A stretch of DNA of 62,212 bases from Propionibacteriaceae bacterium (GCA_031285505.1 JAITVZ010000022.1:1-62212); one strand, 5' to 3'. Numbered from the stretch's first letter, positions 17,706 through 26,549 are shown. Notes: generated by a model from the sequence alone, not told the origin. A program made the numbers and translations.

Positions 17706-20700
17706 ATGAAAACGAAGTTGACCTGGCGTCGCGATGGTCAGACGGCCACCGATGTGACCATCACCTGTGACGTCGAAACCACCGTCGGCGATCTGGCTGA
17801 TTACCTCCAAGCTGTCGCCAACAACGCGCCGACTGCCCCGGTGTGGGCGGCCAGCGCCGCCCTGCCAGCGCCGGTCGAGCACCGGGCCATGACCATCGCC
17901 ATCCTCGACCAGGGCGAGCACCGCTTGCCGGAGACCATGACCCTGGCTGACGCTGGTTTGCACTCGGGCCACGTCATCACCTTGGCGGAGCATTCGCCTT
18001 TCGATGCCCAAGCCCACAACGAAGCGGCCACCTTGACGATTGTGGCGGGCCCCGAGGCCGGCCGCCAGGTGATGCTGTCCTTTGGCGCCAACCTGATCGG
18101 TCGGGCCGGTGACGCCGCCGTGCGCCTGTCGGATCTGCTGGTCTCGCGCCATCATGCCCAGTTGAACATCGCCGACGTCGCCGAGATCATCGATCTGGGA
18201 TCGGCCAATGGCCTGACCGTCAACGGCGAGCCGACCGCCCGTCAGGTGCTCCATCCCGGCGACTTGGTCGAAGTCGGCGACACCAGCTTCACCGTCCAAC
18301 TGCTAGCCGTAGCCCCGGGGCGGCGTCCGGCAAGCGGGGGCGACGCCGGTTTCATCCGATCACCGCGCTTGGTCAGGCCCTATGACGGCCGCCAGTTCCC
18401 GGTGCCGGAAGCGCCGAAGCCACCGGCCAAACAGCGTTTCCAGGTGGCGATGCTGTTGTCGCCGATCGCCATGGCCGCCGCCATGTATTTCATGACCAAG
18501 AACTGGATGAGCGTCATCTTCATGGCGATGATGCCGCTGATGTTCATCGCCACCTATATCGACAACTTGATCGCCGGTCGGGCCACCCTCAAACGCCAAC
18601 TCAAGCAATGGCGGGCCGATCTCGATGAGCTGGTCTCGGAGGTCGGCGATGAGGTGGTGGTCGAGCGGGCCGCCCGCCTGATCGAGCATCCGGCGACCAG
18701 CGAGTGTCTCGACGCCGTGATGGCCCGCAGCAGCCTGATGTGGACCAGGCGGCTCGACGCCCCCGGTTTCGCCCAGTTGCGCTTGGGCTTGGGCGCCTTG
18801 CCCAGCCGGATCAGCTTCGACATCCCCGACGCCAAGCAGGAGCCCCGGGTCTTTCACAAGGAGATGCTGGGGCGTTTGGCCCCCTTCACCCGGATCGATG
18901 GGGTGCCGGTGGTCGCCGAATTGACCAAGCAAGGCGGCTTGGGGGTGGCCGGGCCGGGCTTGCTGGCCGGCGATGTCGTCCGGGCGCTGGTCGCTCAGGC
19001 GATCAGTCTCCATTCGCCGGCTGATCTCCGGCTGGCGATCATCAGCTCGCCCGATGCGGCGCCGGCTTGGCAATGGGCCAAATGGCTGCCCCACACTGAC
19101 AGCAGCTCGGTGCTGACTCACACCTTGGCCGCTTCCCCCAGCGACGCTGCCGCCTTGATCGGCGAGCTGTCCGAGCTGATCGCCAGTCGCGCCGATCAAG
19201 GCGGGCAGGACATCAACGCCGCGACCCCGACACCGGTGGTTTTGCTGGTGGTCGAGCACGACGCGCCGGTCGAGTTCGGCCGCCTGGTCGAGCTGACTGA
19301 AGCCGGTTGGCGCCAAGGCGTCTTTGTCATCTGGTCGGCGCCGACCATGGCCGGTCTGCCGGCGGCTTGCCAGGTGTTCGTCGATCTCGGCCCCGAAGCT
19401 GGAGCGGTCGGCTATCTCCACGACGGTGAGTTGGTCACGCCGGTCTATGCCGAGACACTGGCCACACCGATCGCCGAGCGTCTGGCCCGGATGATCGCTC
19501 CGGTGACCGATCTGGCGACGGCCAGCGACGAGTCGAGCGACATTCCGCGCACCGTCATGTACACCTCGATCGTGCCGCCGGCCATTCTCGATGAGACAGC
19601 GGTGGTGATCGAGCGTTGGCGTGAGAACAGCTCGATCTTGACCGGGCCATTCGCGCCGGAACGCATCACCGGGCGCAAGACCAACCTGCGGGCGGCCATC
19701 GGCTCGTCGGCCCAAGGCATCCACAGTCTCGACCTGCGGGCCGATGGGCCCCACGCCTTCATCGGTGGCACGACTGGCTCCGGCAAATCCGAGTTGCTTC
19801 AGACCTGGGTGCTGGCCATGGCCGTCAACCATTCACCACAGAACCTCAACTTCCTGCTGGTCGATTACAAGGGCGGCTCAGCCTTCGCCGACTGTGCCCG
19901 CCTGCCCCACACCGTCGGTCTGGTGACCGATTTGGACGGCGGCGGGGTCCAACGGGCTTTGACCTCGCTCAAAGCCGAATTGACCTACCGCGAGCATTTC
20001 CTCGGCCAACACGGCGTCAAGGATCTGATCGCCATGCAGAAAGCCTCGCCGACCGAAGCTCCGCCCAGCTTGGTGATCGTCGTCGATGAGTTGGCGGCCT
20101 TGCTCGACGAGGTGCCCCAATTCGTCGATGGCCTGATCAACGTCGCCCAGCGGGGCCGCTCCCTCGGCCTGCATCTGATCATGGCCACCCAGCAGCCGGC
20201 TGGCGTCATTCGCGGCAAGCTGCGCGCCAACACCAACCTGCGGGTCGCCCTGCGGGTGGCCGACATCGACGACTCGAACGACATTCTCGGCTCGCCGATC
20301 GCCGCTGAGTTCGACAATCCGGGCCGGGCCGTCTCCAAGACCGGGCCGGGTCGGCTCCACACCTTTCAGGCGGCCTTCGTCGGTGGCCACACCAGCCAGG
20401 TCGAGCAAGCCCCTGACATCACCGTCGAGACCCTCGGCTTCGGCGCGCCGACCCGATTGGAGCCACCTGAGGCCGACACGCCAGTGCTGGTGACCAATGC
20501 CGAGACTGACCTGCAACGAATCGTCGACACCATCGGCCGGGCCAACCTCGAAGCCGAGTTGCCGGCGCCGCGTCGACCCTGGCTCGACGATCTGGCCGCC
20601 TATTACAATCTGGGCGACCCGCGTCAGGTCAAGCTCGGCGTCAGCGACGAGCGTTTGGTCTTCGCCGTGGCCGACGATCCGGAGCATCAGGCCCAACCGT

Positions 20701-22190
20701 TGGTGGCCTTCTACCCCGATTCGGTCGGCAACATGGCGATCTATGGGGCTGGCGGCACCGGTAAATCAACCCTGCTGCGCACCCTGGCCATAGTGGCGGG
20801 CATCAGCAACCAGACCGGGCCGACCCATGTCTATGGCTTGGATTTCTCATCGCGTGGCCTGGCGATGCTCGACGGGCTGCCCCATGTCGGCGCGATCATC
20901 GATGGCGGCGATGATGAGCGAGTCCAACGGCTGGTGACTTGGTTGCGGGCCAGCATCGATGAGCGGGCCGAGCGTTATTCGAGCGTCAACGCCGCGTCGA
21001 TCAGCGAGTATCGCCGGATCGCCGCTCACCCAGACGAAGCGCGCCTGCTGGTGCTGGTCGATGGGGCCCCAGCCTTCCGGCAGGCCTATGAATCCGGGCT
21101 GGGTTACCGGCTGTGGGATCAATTCGTGTCGATCGCCGCCGATGGGCGGGCTGTCGGGGTCCACGTGGTCATGACCTCGGACCAGATCAACGGCCTGCCA
21201 GGCAATCTGGCTGCCACTGTCCAGCAGCGGGTGGTGATGCGCCTGAGCTCCGAGGATGACTATGGCTTCTTCAATCTGCCTCGTGATCTGATCAGCCCGA
21301 AGGCACCCCCGGGACGCTGTGCCGTCGATGGCCTGGCCGCTCAGGTGGTCTTGCTCGGCGACGATCCGAAGAAGGAGGACGCCGAGCGCAAGGCCATCGA
21401 CGAGGCCAAGAAGCGCAGCGGTGACGTCGGCGACGTTTGGGTGCCACCGACCGATGCCCGCTCGCAAGCCAGCCACATCGCCGCCATCGCCGCCACCATG
21501 GCCAAGATGGGGGTGCGCCCGGCCCCGCCGATCAAGCGCCTGGCCGAGCAGATCGCCTGGTCGTCGTTGACGGCGGCCACTGGCGCCATCGCCTTGGGGG
21601 TGCGCTCGGACGACTTCTCGACCCTGTCGCTGACGCCGACTGGCTCCTTGCTGGTGGCCGGCCCTCCAGGATCGGGCATCTCCACCACCTTGAACACGAT
21701 TGTCCGCGCCCTCAAGGCCCGCGGTGGTTTCCAAGCCATCCGGGTGCTGAGCGACCGGGAGACGACCGTCGGACGGGGCATGGCCGATGCGGTGGTGGTC
21801 GGCGCTGACGCGGTGTTGAGCGCCGTTGAGGCTTTGACGGCCGAGATGGCGCAGGCGGAGGCGGCTGGCAAGCGGTTGGCGGTGATCATCGAGGGTTTGC
21901 CTGATTTCGTCGGCTCAGCGGCTGAATATCCCCTGGGCGCCTTGATTGGCTCTTTGATCAAGGGCGGCCACTTCGTGGTCGGGTCGGGCGATCCGACCAC
22001 ACTGGTCAGTGCCTATAGTTTGGTCAATCCGTTCAAGGCGGGTCGCCGGGCGTTGCTGTTGCAATTCGACTCGTCGGCTCCCGAGCTGGTCCAGGCTTCA
22101 TACCCCAGGGCCCGTTCGACCGATTTCCCCGTCGGGCGAGGGCTGTGGGTCGAGCGCGGCAGTGCCAGCGTGGTTCAGGTGGCGATGTAG
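17706..22190 (+). CDS. FHA-containing EssC/EccC-type FtsK/SpoIIIE secretion ATPase
   Basis: 1494 residues in the order seen in Firmicutes EssC rather than mycobacterial EccC: a ubiquitin-like head (1-90), an FHA domain (about 112-198; LIGRAGD, VSRHHAQL, DLGSANGLTV), two membrane helices (about 245-285) and three FtsK/SpoIIIE domains. Domain 1 has a full Walker A (GGTTGSGKSE near 685) and Walker B (VIVVDELAALL). Domain 2 has a good Walker A (GAGGTGKST near 1013) but a weak Walker B (LVLVDGAP). Domain 3 has GPPGSGIST, in which the P-loop Lys is Ile, so it is unlikely to hydrolyse ATP. This is the motor of a type VII-like system. It starts 64 bases after the kinase, with GGGAG upstream, and its WXG100 substrates are encoded close by. 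Confidence 0.93.
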   Translation: MKTKLTWRRDGQTATDVTITCDVETTVGDLADYLQAVANNAPTAPVWAASAALPAPVEHRAMTIAILDQGEHRLPETMTLADAGLHSGHVITLAEHSPFDAQAHNEAATLTIVAGPEAGRQVMLSFGANLIGRAGDAAVRLSDLLVSRHHAQLNIADVAEIIDLGSANGLTVNGEPTARQVLHPGDLVEVGDTSFTVQLLAVAPGRRPASGGDAGFIRSPRLVRPYDGRQFPVPEAPKPPAKQRFQVAMLLSPIAMAAAMYFMTKNWMSVIFMAMMPLMFIATYIDNLIAGRATLKRQLKQWRADLDELVSEVGDEVVVERAARLIEHPATSECLDAVMARSSLMWTRRLDAPGFAQLRLGLGALPSRISFDIPDAKQEPRVFHKEMLGRLAPFTRIDGVPVVAELTKQGGLGVAGPGLLAGDVVRALVAQAISLHSPADLRLAIISSPDAAPAWQWAKWLPHTDSSSVLTHTLAASPSDAAALIGELSELIASRADQGGQDINAATPTPVVLLVVEHDAPVEFGRLVELTEAGWRQGVFVIWSAPTMAGLPAACQVFVDLGPEAGAVGYLHDGELVTPVYAETLATPIAERLARMIAPVTDLATASDESSDIPRTVMYTSIVPPAILDETAVVIERWRENSSILTGPFAPERITGRKTNLRAAIGSSAQGIHSLDLRADGPHAFIGGTTGSGKSELLQTWVLAMAVNHSPQNLNFLLVDYKGGSAFADCARLPHTVGLVTDLDGGGVQRALTSLKAELTYREHFLGQHGVKDLIAMQKASPTEAPPSLVIVVDELAALLDEVPQFVDGLINVAQRGRSLGLHLIMATQQPAGVIRGKLRANTNLRVALRVADIDDSNDILGSPIAAEFDNPGRAVSKTGPGRLHTFQAAFVGGHTSQVEQAPDITVETLGFGAPTRLEPPEADTPVLVTNAETDLQRIVDTIGRANLEAELPAPRRPWLDDLAAYYNLGDPRQVKLGVSDERLVFAVADDPEHQAQPLVAFYPDSVGNMAIYGAGGTGKSTLLRTLAIVAGISNQTGPTHVYGLDFSSRGLAMLDGLPHVGAIIDGGDDERVQRLVTWLRASIDERAERYSSVNAASISEYRRIAAHPDEARLLVLVDGAPAFRQAYESGLGYRLWDQFVSIAADGRAVGVHVVMTSDQINGLPGNLAATVQQRVVMRLSSEDDYGFFNLPRDLISPKAPPGRCAVDGLAAQVVLLGDDPKKEDAERKAIDEAKKRSGDVGDVWVPPTDARSQASHIAAIAATMAKMGVRPAPPIKRLAEQIAWSSLTAATGAIALGVRSDDFSTLSLTPTGSLLVAGPPGSGISTTLNTIVRALKARGGFQAIRVLSDRETTVGRGMADAVVVGADAVLSAVEALTAEMAQAEAAGKRLAVIIEGLPDFVGSAAEYPLGALIGSLIKGGHFVVGSGDPTTLVSAYSLVNPFKAGRRALLLQFDSSAPELVQASYPRARSTDFPVGRGLWVERGSASVVQVAM

Positions 22191-22251
22191 TTTGGGGTGG
22201 TGGCCCTGTCGACCAAGGTTGACGGCTTGTGCTGGCGCGGTGGTGATGCTG

Positions 22252-22274
22252 TCCGCCCGATTGGTCTCGGCGGA
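22252..22274. terminator. Weak hairpin between convergent genes
   Basis: TCCGCC and GGCGGA form a 6-bp stem with an 11-base loop between the ATPase stop and the convergent membrane gene. No T tract follows. It is the best terminator candidate for the long operon, with low certainty; a second small stem lies at 22208-22223. Confidence 0.3.
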
Positions 22275-22279
22275 TCGCT

Positions 22280-23059
22280 CTAGAACTCGAACATCCGCAT
22301 CAGCCACCAATCCTGGTTGGGGCGCCAGCCATAGGCCCGCAAGATGGTGAAGATGGGGATCTTGGCCTGGCCGGCTTGGAGGACCAACTCTTGCATCGGC
22401 TGGCCAGGGGCCCAGATCCGGGTCATGCCGAAAGCGTTCATGGTCTTGCCGATAAAGATTGAGCCGGACAGGGCGAATCGCCAGCTGGTCAGGCTGGCAT
22501 CGGCCCGCAGGGTGCCAGTGGTCTCGGTGAAGCCATAGCGGCCCCTGGGCTTGAGCTTTAATTTCATCACCCAGGTGCGCCGCACCAAACCAGCGCCGAA
22601 CAAGTTGCCCCAGCGGGCTTCTTCCGCTCGCCAGCGCACCAAGGCGATGACCTGGCCATGGCGGCCGTAAGTGAAATCAAGGCGGCAAGGTAGCCCTCGG
22701 TCATTGAGCTGGTTGAGCGCGGCGACTACCTGATCAATTGGCGCGGGGCTATCGAGTTGAGGCAGGGGACCGGTCACAGCCAGGGTGCCAGGCAGGGTCT
22801 GCTTGGCCAGGGCCATCCCTTGGCGGCCCCAGATGATCATGCCAGTGATGGTCGCAATGGACAGCGGTGTGAAGACGATGGCCGACACCAGGTCATCTCG
22901 GGCATGATCGGTGCCTACTGCCAGATTCCACCACATGCCGACAGCGATAAACGTGACAATGAACCCGACAATGAGGCAAGCCAAGGCGCCGATGAAACGA
23001 ATACCGGCCCCCTGGAGTGGCATTGTGCTGGGGGTTGGCTGCTCAGCAGGGCTGGACAT
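22280..23059 (-). CDS. Two-helix membrane protein of unknown function
   Basis: 259 residues. Two hydrophobic helices near residues 22-47 and 58-85 follow a short polar head, then comes a soluble domain of about 170 residues with no recognised motif (LDFTYGRHGQVIALVRW, FALSGSIFIGKTMNAFGM). It starts four bases after the LpqN-like gene, so the two are co-transcribed and probably function together at the membrane. Its position beside EssC and WXG100 genes suggests an accessory part of the secretion system. I do not recognise a family. Confidence 0.75.
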   Translation of the reverse strand: MSSPAEQPTPSTMPLQGAGIRFIGALACLIVGFIVTFIAVGMWWNLAVGTDHARDDLVSAIVFTPLSIATITGMIIWGRQGMALAKQTLPGTLAVTGPLPQLDSPAPIDQVVAALNQLNDRGLPCRLDFTYGRHGQVIALVRWRAEEARWGNLFGAGLVRRTWVMKLKLKPRGRYGFTETTGTLRADASLTSWRFALSGSIFIGKTMNAFGMTRIWAPGQPMQELVLQAGQAKIPIFTILRAYGWRPNQDWWLMRMFEF

Positions 23060-23063
23060 GGCC

Positions 23064-23537
23064 TCAGGCCTGAATGATCAGGCTGTCTTGGATGGCTCGG
23101 ATCACTTCCAAGGTGTCCGGCACTTGAGCGGCGGTCAGGCTGGCGGTGATCTGGACCAGGTCTTCGACCGGGCCGCGATCGACCACCGCGAAACGGATGG
23201 CTTGGACCAGGGTGCCAGCCTCGGGGTGGATGAAGGAGCCCTCGATCCGGCAGCCAGGGTAACCGGCGATTACACGGTCTTCCTCGCCAATCGGCTTGTA
23301 ATCGGTCAAAGTGGCGGCCCGCTGGTGCAGCTCCTGTTTGGCCAACTCGAAAGCGCTGCCCAGCCGCATCCGACGCACGGTGACGATGACATTGGGCCGG
23401 AAATCACCCTCGGGCACCAGCTTGCTGATGGCGACGAATTGGGCGACATCTGGCAGCGGCACCCAGCCCTCGGGCGCTTCAATGCTGACGCCGACCAGGG
23501 CCGGAAACTCAACACTCGGGTAAGCAACATTGGTCAT
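23064..23537 (-). CDS. LpqN-like (DUF1795-type) protein
   Basis: 157 residues beginning FPALVGVSIEAPEGW and containing FRPNVIVTVRRM, a pattern typical of LpqN/DUF1795 proteins, which are small alpha/beta proteins common near type VII systems. Unlike mycobacterial LpqN it has no signal peptide or lipobox, so it is cytoplasmic as encoded or is exported by another route. AGGAGG lies seven bases before ATG 23537. It follows the WXG100 fusion gene by 38 bases and precedes the membrane gene by four, in one operon. A chaperone or adaptor role for secretion is inferred. Confidence 0.7.
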   Translation of the reverse strand: MTNVAYPSVEFPALVGVSIEAPEGWVPLPDVAQFVAISKLVPEGDFRPNVIVTVRRMRLGSAFELAKQELHQRAATLTDYKPIGEEDRVIAGYPGCRIEGSFIHPEAGTLVQAIRFAVVDRGPVEDLVQITASLTAAQVPDTLEVIRAIQDSLIIQA

Positions 23538-23575
23538 GAAATCCTCCTAAACAACAAGTTTGTCACTGGTGATCA

Positions 23576-24904
23576 CTAGAAGGGCCACCATTCAGCGATC
23601 TGGTCGACGATCTTCTCCGGGCTGAAATCGATGTTGATCTTGATGCCGGCGCCGATGCCGATGGCTGCGCCAAGATCGACATCGACACTGACATTGTCCC
23701 AACCGAAGTCGGCGTCAACGTTGGCTTTCACCCCTACGCCAGCATAGACCGATCCGCCGACACCGACCGACGCCTCTTCCGTGCCGACACTGACGTCAGC
23801 CGAGGCTGACACCCCAGCCATGGCCTCACCACCGACCTTGGCGTGCAGGCCGTCGGTGCCGATGCCGATTGAGGCGTCGCCCGAGACCCAAGCGCCGGCT
23901 GTGGCCTCACCGCTGCCCTTGGCGATGACCTCACCCCATTGGATTTGGCCGGAAGCCTCGCCGTGAGCGCCGACGCCGATCATGCCCGAAGCTTCGGCCT
24001 GCAATTGACCGTCGGCGAAACCGGCCGAGGTGGAATACTCACCATGGGCGCCGTACCAGCCGCTGGCCTGGCCGCTGGCCTGACCACCGAGCACTTCGCC
24101 GTGCTGTTCGCCGGTGCTGCCTGAGCGAGAGTCGAGAATACCTTCGATATCCCAGTCCACTGAGTCGCTCGGCCCCTCCCAGATCTCGCCACTGACAGAG
24201 ACGGGCCGCTTTTTGTGGCCGGAGGAGTCCGCTGGTTCGTAGCCATGCGTGTCGGTTTGTGGCTGGTCGGCTTGGGGCCGATCATGCCAGCCACCCCATC
24301 GGCCATCTTCGTAGCCGTCAACTTCCCAAGCGTCATTGCGGATCGGGTGGCCGGCGGTGAACTCGTTATTCTTACTGCCCCAGTTGTGGTATTTCCCGTC
24401 CAGCTTGTCGGGGCCGTGGGTATAGCCGCCGCCTAAGTATTCCCCGGTATTGCCGACATCGGTCTTGACCCGGGCGTCGTCGACTTCATATTCATGATTG
24501 CCAGACTGGTCGTCAGCTTGGCCGCCGGTGTCAGCAAAGGCTCCGCCGCCTCCGCCGCCTCCACCGCCTGCGGAGAAGCCCCCTCCGCTCGCGGCCCAGG
24601 GTCCGGTGCCGTTGCCGATGCCGCCGCCCGGGGCGTCACCAGAGGTGGCTCGTTGGGCCGCCGCCTGGTTGCGCAATTGGCTGGACAAGGCGACGATGTG
24701 GTTGATGACCGCTTGGATCTGGCCGCGATATTGCCCCTGCCAACTACTGTCGAAGCGGCGCAGGTCGGCCCCTTGCCAGTGATAGGTGGCCTCGCGGACC
24801 AAGGAGTTGACACGGTCGCGGACAGTATTGAGCCTGGTGATCTGGCCTTCCAACCGGGCGACGGCTGAGTCGATTTCGGTTGGTGTCATGCCTTCGAAAC
24901 TCAT
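23576..24904 (-). CDS. WXG100 domain fused to a Gly/Ala-rich beta-like tail; probable secreted substrate
   Basis: 442 residues. Residues 1-90 form a helical hairpin with the central HWQGADLRRF turn (the WXG position), so this is an ESX/type VII substrate head. A Gly-rich linker (GGGGGGGGAFADTGG) and a polar Asp/His/Tyr-rich middle follow. The last about 170 residues are made of short alternating repeats such as GAHGEASGQ, GSGEATAG and GGSVYAGVGVKANVDADFG, ending AEWWPF. That alternation suggests a regular beta fold. Similar Gly/Ala tails occur in large actinobacterial secreted WXG proteins, but I cannot name the domain. It could be an effector, a toxin lacking a recognised nuclease fold, or a surface polymer. 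No immunity gene is obvious unless the LpqN-like or membrane protein serves as one. Confidence 0.8.
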   Translation of the reverse strand: MSFEGMTPTEIDSAVARLEGQITRLNTVRDRVNSLVREATYHWQGADLRRFDSSWQGQYRGQIQAVINHIVALSSQLRNQAAAQRATSGDAPGGGIGNGTGPWAASGGGFSAGGGGGGGGGAFADTGGQADDQSGNHEYEVDDARVKTDVGNTGEYLGGGYTHGPDKLDGKYHNWGSKNNEFTAGHPIRNDAWEVDGYEDGRWGGWHDRPQADQPQTDTHGYEPADSSGHKKRPVSVSGEIWEGPSDSVDWDIEGILDSRSGSTGEQHGEVLGGQASGQASGWYGAHGEYSTSAGFADGQLQAEASGMIGVGAHGEASGQIQWGEVIAKGSGEATAGAWVSGDASIGIGTDGLHAKVGGEAMAGVSASADVSVGTEEASVGVGGSVYAGVGVKANVDADFGWDNVSVDVDLGAAIGIGAGIKINIDFSPEKIVDQIAEWWPF

Positions 24905-25102
24905 GACCCCTCATTCCCCTTGTTTCATCTAGAACTAATGATGTGAATCTGTTGGTGGCTGGCGGTCAGGCACCAATCAGTCAATCTGTCAGGCAGTCAG
25001 CAGACACGGCTGATGGTCTGGCGACGTCGCTTGACCGGTGATGGCGAACCCGTCGTTTGGCCGATCGGTTCAACCAGCAGCGGCCAAACCCCCAGACTCT
25101 GA

Positions 25103-25372
25103 CTATTCGCCAGAGGTCAGACGCTGGGCCCTGGCCTCAGATCGGGCCTGGCGGGCCAACGCGTCCAGGGCGCTGCTCAAACCGGCGAGGTTGCCGCGAT
25201 CGCCTTGCCAATCACTGGCGAAGCGCCGGGCGTCATCACCAGACCAGGCCTCCTGAGTGCGGGCGACAATAGCGTCCACCTGATTCGACACGTCGCCGAG
25301 TTGGTTTCCGCAACGAATGAGGTCGCTGGCCACCCGATCGATGATGGCGGCGTTCATGCCTGAATAACCCAT
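25103..25372 (-). CDS. WXG100 family protein (minus-strand copy)
   Basis: 89 residues forming two helices around an AWSGDDARRFASDW turn, the WXG100 signature with Ser at the variable position. GGAGGG lies five bases before the ATG. It is the first gene of the minus-strand set; 198 bases separate it from the WXG100 fusion gene. It is divergent from the plus-strand WXG100 at 25543 and could pair with it or with the fusion protein as a heterodimer, as EsxA/EsxB do. No YxxxD/E tail motif is evident. Confidence 0.9.
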   Translation of the reverse strand: MGYSGMNAAIIDRVASDLIRCGNQLGDVSNQVDAIVARTQEAWSGDDARRFASDWQGDRGNLAGLSSALDALARQARSEARAQRLTSGE

Positions 25373-25475
25373 GTTCCCTCCAGTTCCTTAAAGCCAGCTT
25401 AACTATGGTGGTTGATGCCGTCTATGGGTAGATCTCCCCATTGACGCGCTTGCTGAAGCGTCGTAGTTTCGATGT

Positions 25476-25508
25476 GTGGAGATTTTCCACATTGTGGAGA
25501 TTTTCCAC
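25476..25508. promoter_or_regulatory. Two tandem palindromic boxes between divergent WXG100 genes
   Basis: The 15-mer GTGGAGATTTTCCAC occurs twice without change, at 25476-25490 and 25494-25508, an 18-bp period. Each copy is a near-palindrome (GTGGA...TCCAC). They lie 35-67 bases upstream of the plus-strand WXG100 start and in the shared intergenic space with the minus-strand WXG100. The arrangement looks like paired operators for a dimeric regulator. The regulator is not encoded in an obvious place nearby. Confidence 0.6.
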
Positions 25509-25542
25509 GTTATGGGTTACAAGGGAACTTAGGAGAAACATC

Positions 25543-25821
25543 ATGGCACAACTGACTCATGGTATGGATGTCGCAGCTGTTCAGAGCTCAATGGGCAAGA
25601 TCGATCAATTCGCCAGTCAGATCGACCAGTTGAAGGGCCAGCTCGACACAGAGGTCAACAACCTGCTCAACATCTGGTCTGGAACCGACGCCAACCAGTT
25701 CGTCAGCGCGACCTGGCCGCCGTTCAAGCAGCAACTGACCACCATCGTCACCTCGCTGCAGCAGCTGTCGACCAGCGGCAAGAATCAGGCCCAGGCGCAG
25801 GTGGCCACTTCAGCCAGCTGA
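25543..25821 (+). CDS. WXG100 family protein (plus-strand copy)
   Basis: 92 residues; ATG 25543 with AGGAGA seven bases upstream (an in-frame upstream extension is ignored because it crosses the operator repeats). Two amphipathic helices surround IWSGTDANQFVSATWPPF, a classic WXG100 turn. It is a small Esx-type protein expected to be exported by the ATPase at 17706. It is a single-gene unit, closed by a strong terminator. Gln/Ala-rich tail; no YxxxD/E motif. Confidence 0.94.
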   Translation: MAQLTHGMDVAAVQSSMGKIDQFASQIDQLKGQLDTEVNNLLNIWSGTDANQFVSATWPPFKQQLTTIVTSLQQLSTSGKNQAQAQVATSAS

Positions 25822-25835
25822 TCGGCCAAGTGATC

Positions 25836-25879
25836 AAGCCGGCTGGCGCGACGCTCAGGGGGGCGCGCCAGCCGGCTTT
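25836..25879 (+). terminator. Strong terminator after WXG100 gene
   Basis: AAGCCGGCTGGCGCG and CGCGCCAGCCGGCTT pair perfectly over 15 bases with a 13-base loop, followed by TTGTATG. It ends the monocistronic WXG100 unit. The next about 250 bases (25880-26130) show no gene or recognisable site. Confidence 0.9.
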
Positions 25880-26156
25880 GTATGCTCTGGCGCGGAGTCG
25901 CCGTGGGGGCATCCGCTCAAGGGCCATCCATGTCGCTGCCGTGGTTCATTTTCGTACACTCGTGCACCCAGCATCGGTCAAACCCCCCGCCGAATACATG
26001 AAGAAGCACAGGCCATCCACCCCGGCGGTCACCTGGATAACCCATACCCACCAAGCATCACCGCTTTCACGGGCAACCCCCACGTGAGGCACCGAACGGG
26101 TTCGCGGGCACTTCTGGTTAGATCACGGGTCCGCTTTGCGCGACAGGGCGTGGGTT

Positions 26157-26168
26157 TATACTGACCAG
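26157..26168 (+). promoter_or_regulatory. -10 box for a leaderless transcript (YbjQ-family gene)
   Basis: TATACT at 26157-26162 lies exactly six bases before ATG 26169, so transcription should begin at the start codon. TTGCGC at 26135-26140 could be a poor -35 with a short spacer. Confidence 0.7.
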
Positions 26169-26549
26169 ATGCTGATTGTCACCACACCCGATATCCCCGG
26201 TTATGCCATCGACGCTGTGCTCGGTGAGGTCATGGGCATCACTGTTCGCTCAGCCAACATCGGCGCCAACTTCCTGGCGGGTCTGAAATCGCTGGGTGGC
26301 GGTGAGGTCTCGGAATACACCAACTTGGTCTACGAATCACGCTCACAGGTGATGCAGCGGATGTGGGATCAGTGCGTCCAGCGCGGCGGCAACGCCGTGG
26401 TCAACATGCGCTATGACACCGGCGATATCGCTCAATCCTTCTCGGAGGTCTGCGCCTACGGCACAGCGGTGGTGGTCCGGCCGATCGCCACGGCGGCCGA
26501 GGGCGGCACGCCCCAATCGATCGCTGACGCGGCAGCGCGCCCGCAGTGA
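26169..26549 (+). CDS. YbjQ/UPF0145-family protein
   Basis: 126 residues from ATG 26169. The order IVTTPDIPGYAIDAVLGEVMG, then ANFLAGLKSLGGGEVSEYTNL, ARxxA-like helix and GGNAVVNMRYDTG matches the YbjQ family, small oligomeric proteins of unknown function. The upstream in-frame GTG/TTG codons are ignored because the -10 box would sit inside the coding sequence. It is transcribed alone. A C-terminal polar tail (GGTPQSIADAAARPQ) is extra relative to the core fold. Confidence 0.88.
   Translation: MLIVTTPDIPGYAIDAVLGEVMGITVRSANIGANFLAGLKSLGGGEVSEYTNLVYESRSQVMQRMWDQCVQRGGNAVVNMRYDTGDIAQSFSEVCAYGTAVVVRPIATAAEGGTPQSIADAAARPQ

Noticed and set aside
18360..19832. 490-codon open frame on the minus strand
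   Set aside because: Antisense shadow of the EssC-type ATPase in high-GC DNA; His/Gln/Arg-rich, no motifs, no ribosome-binding site.
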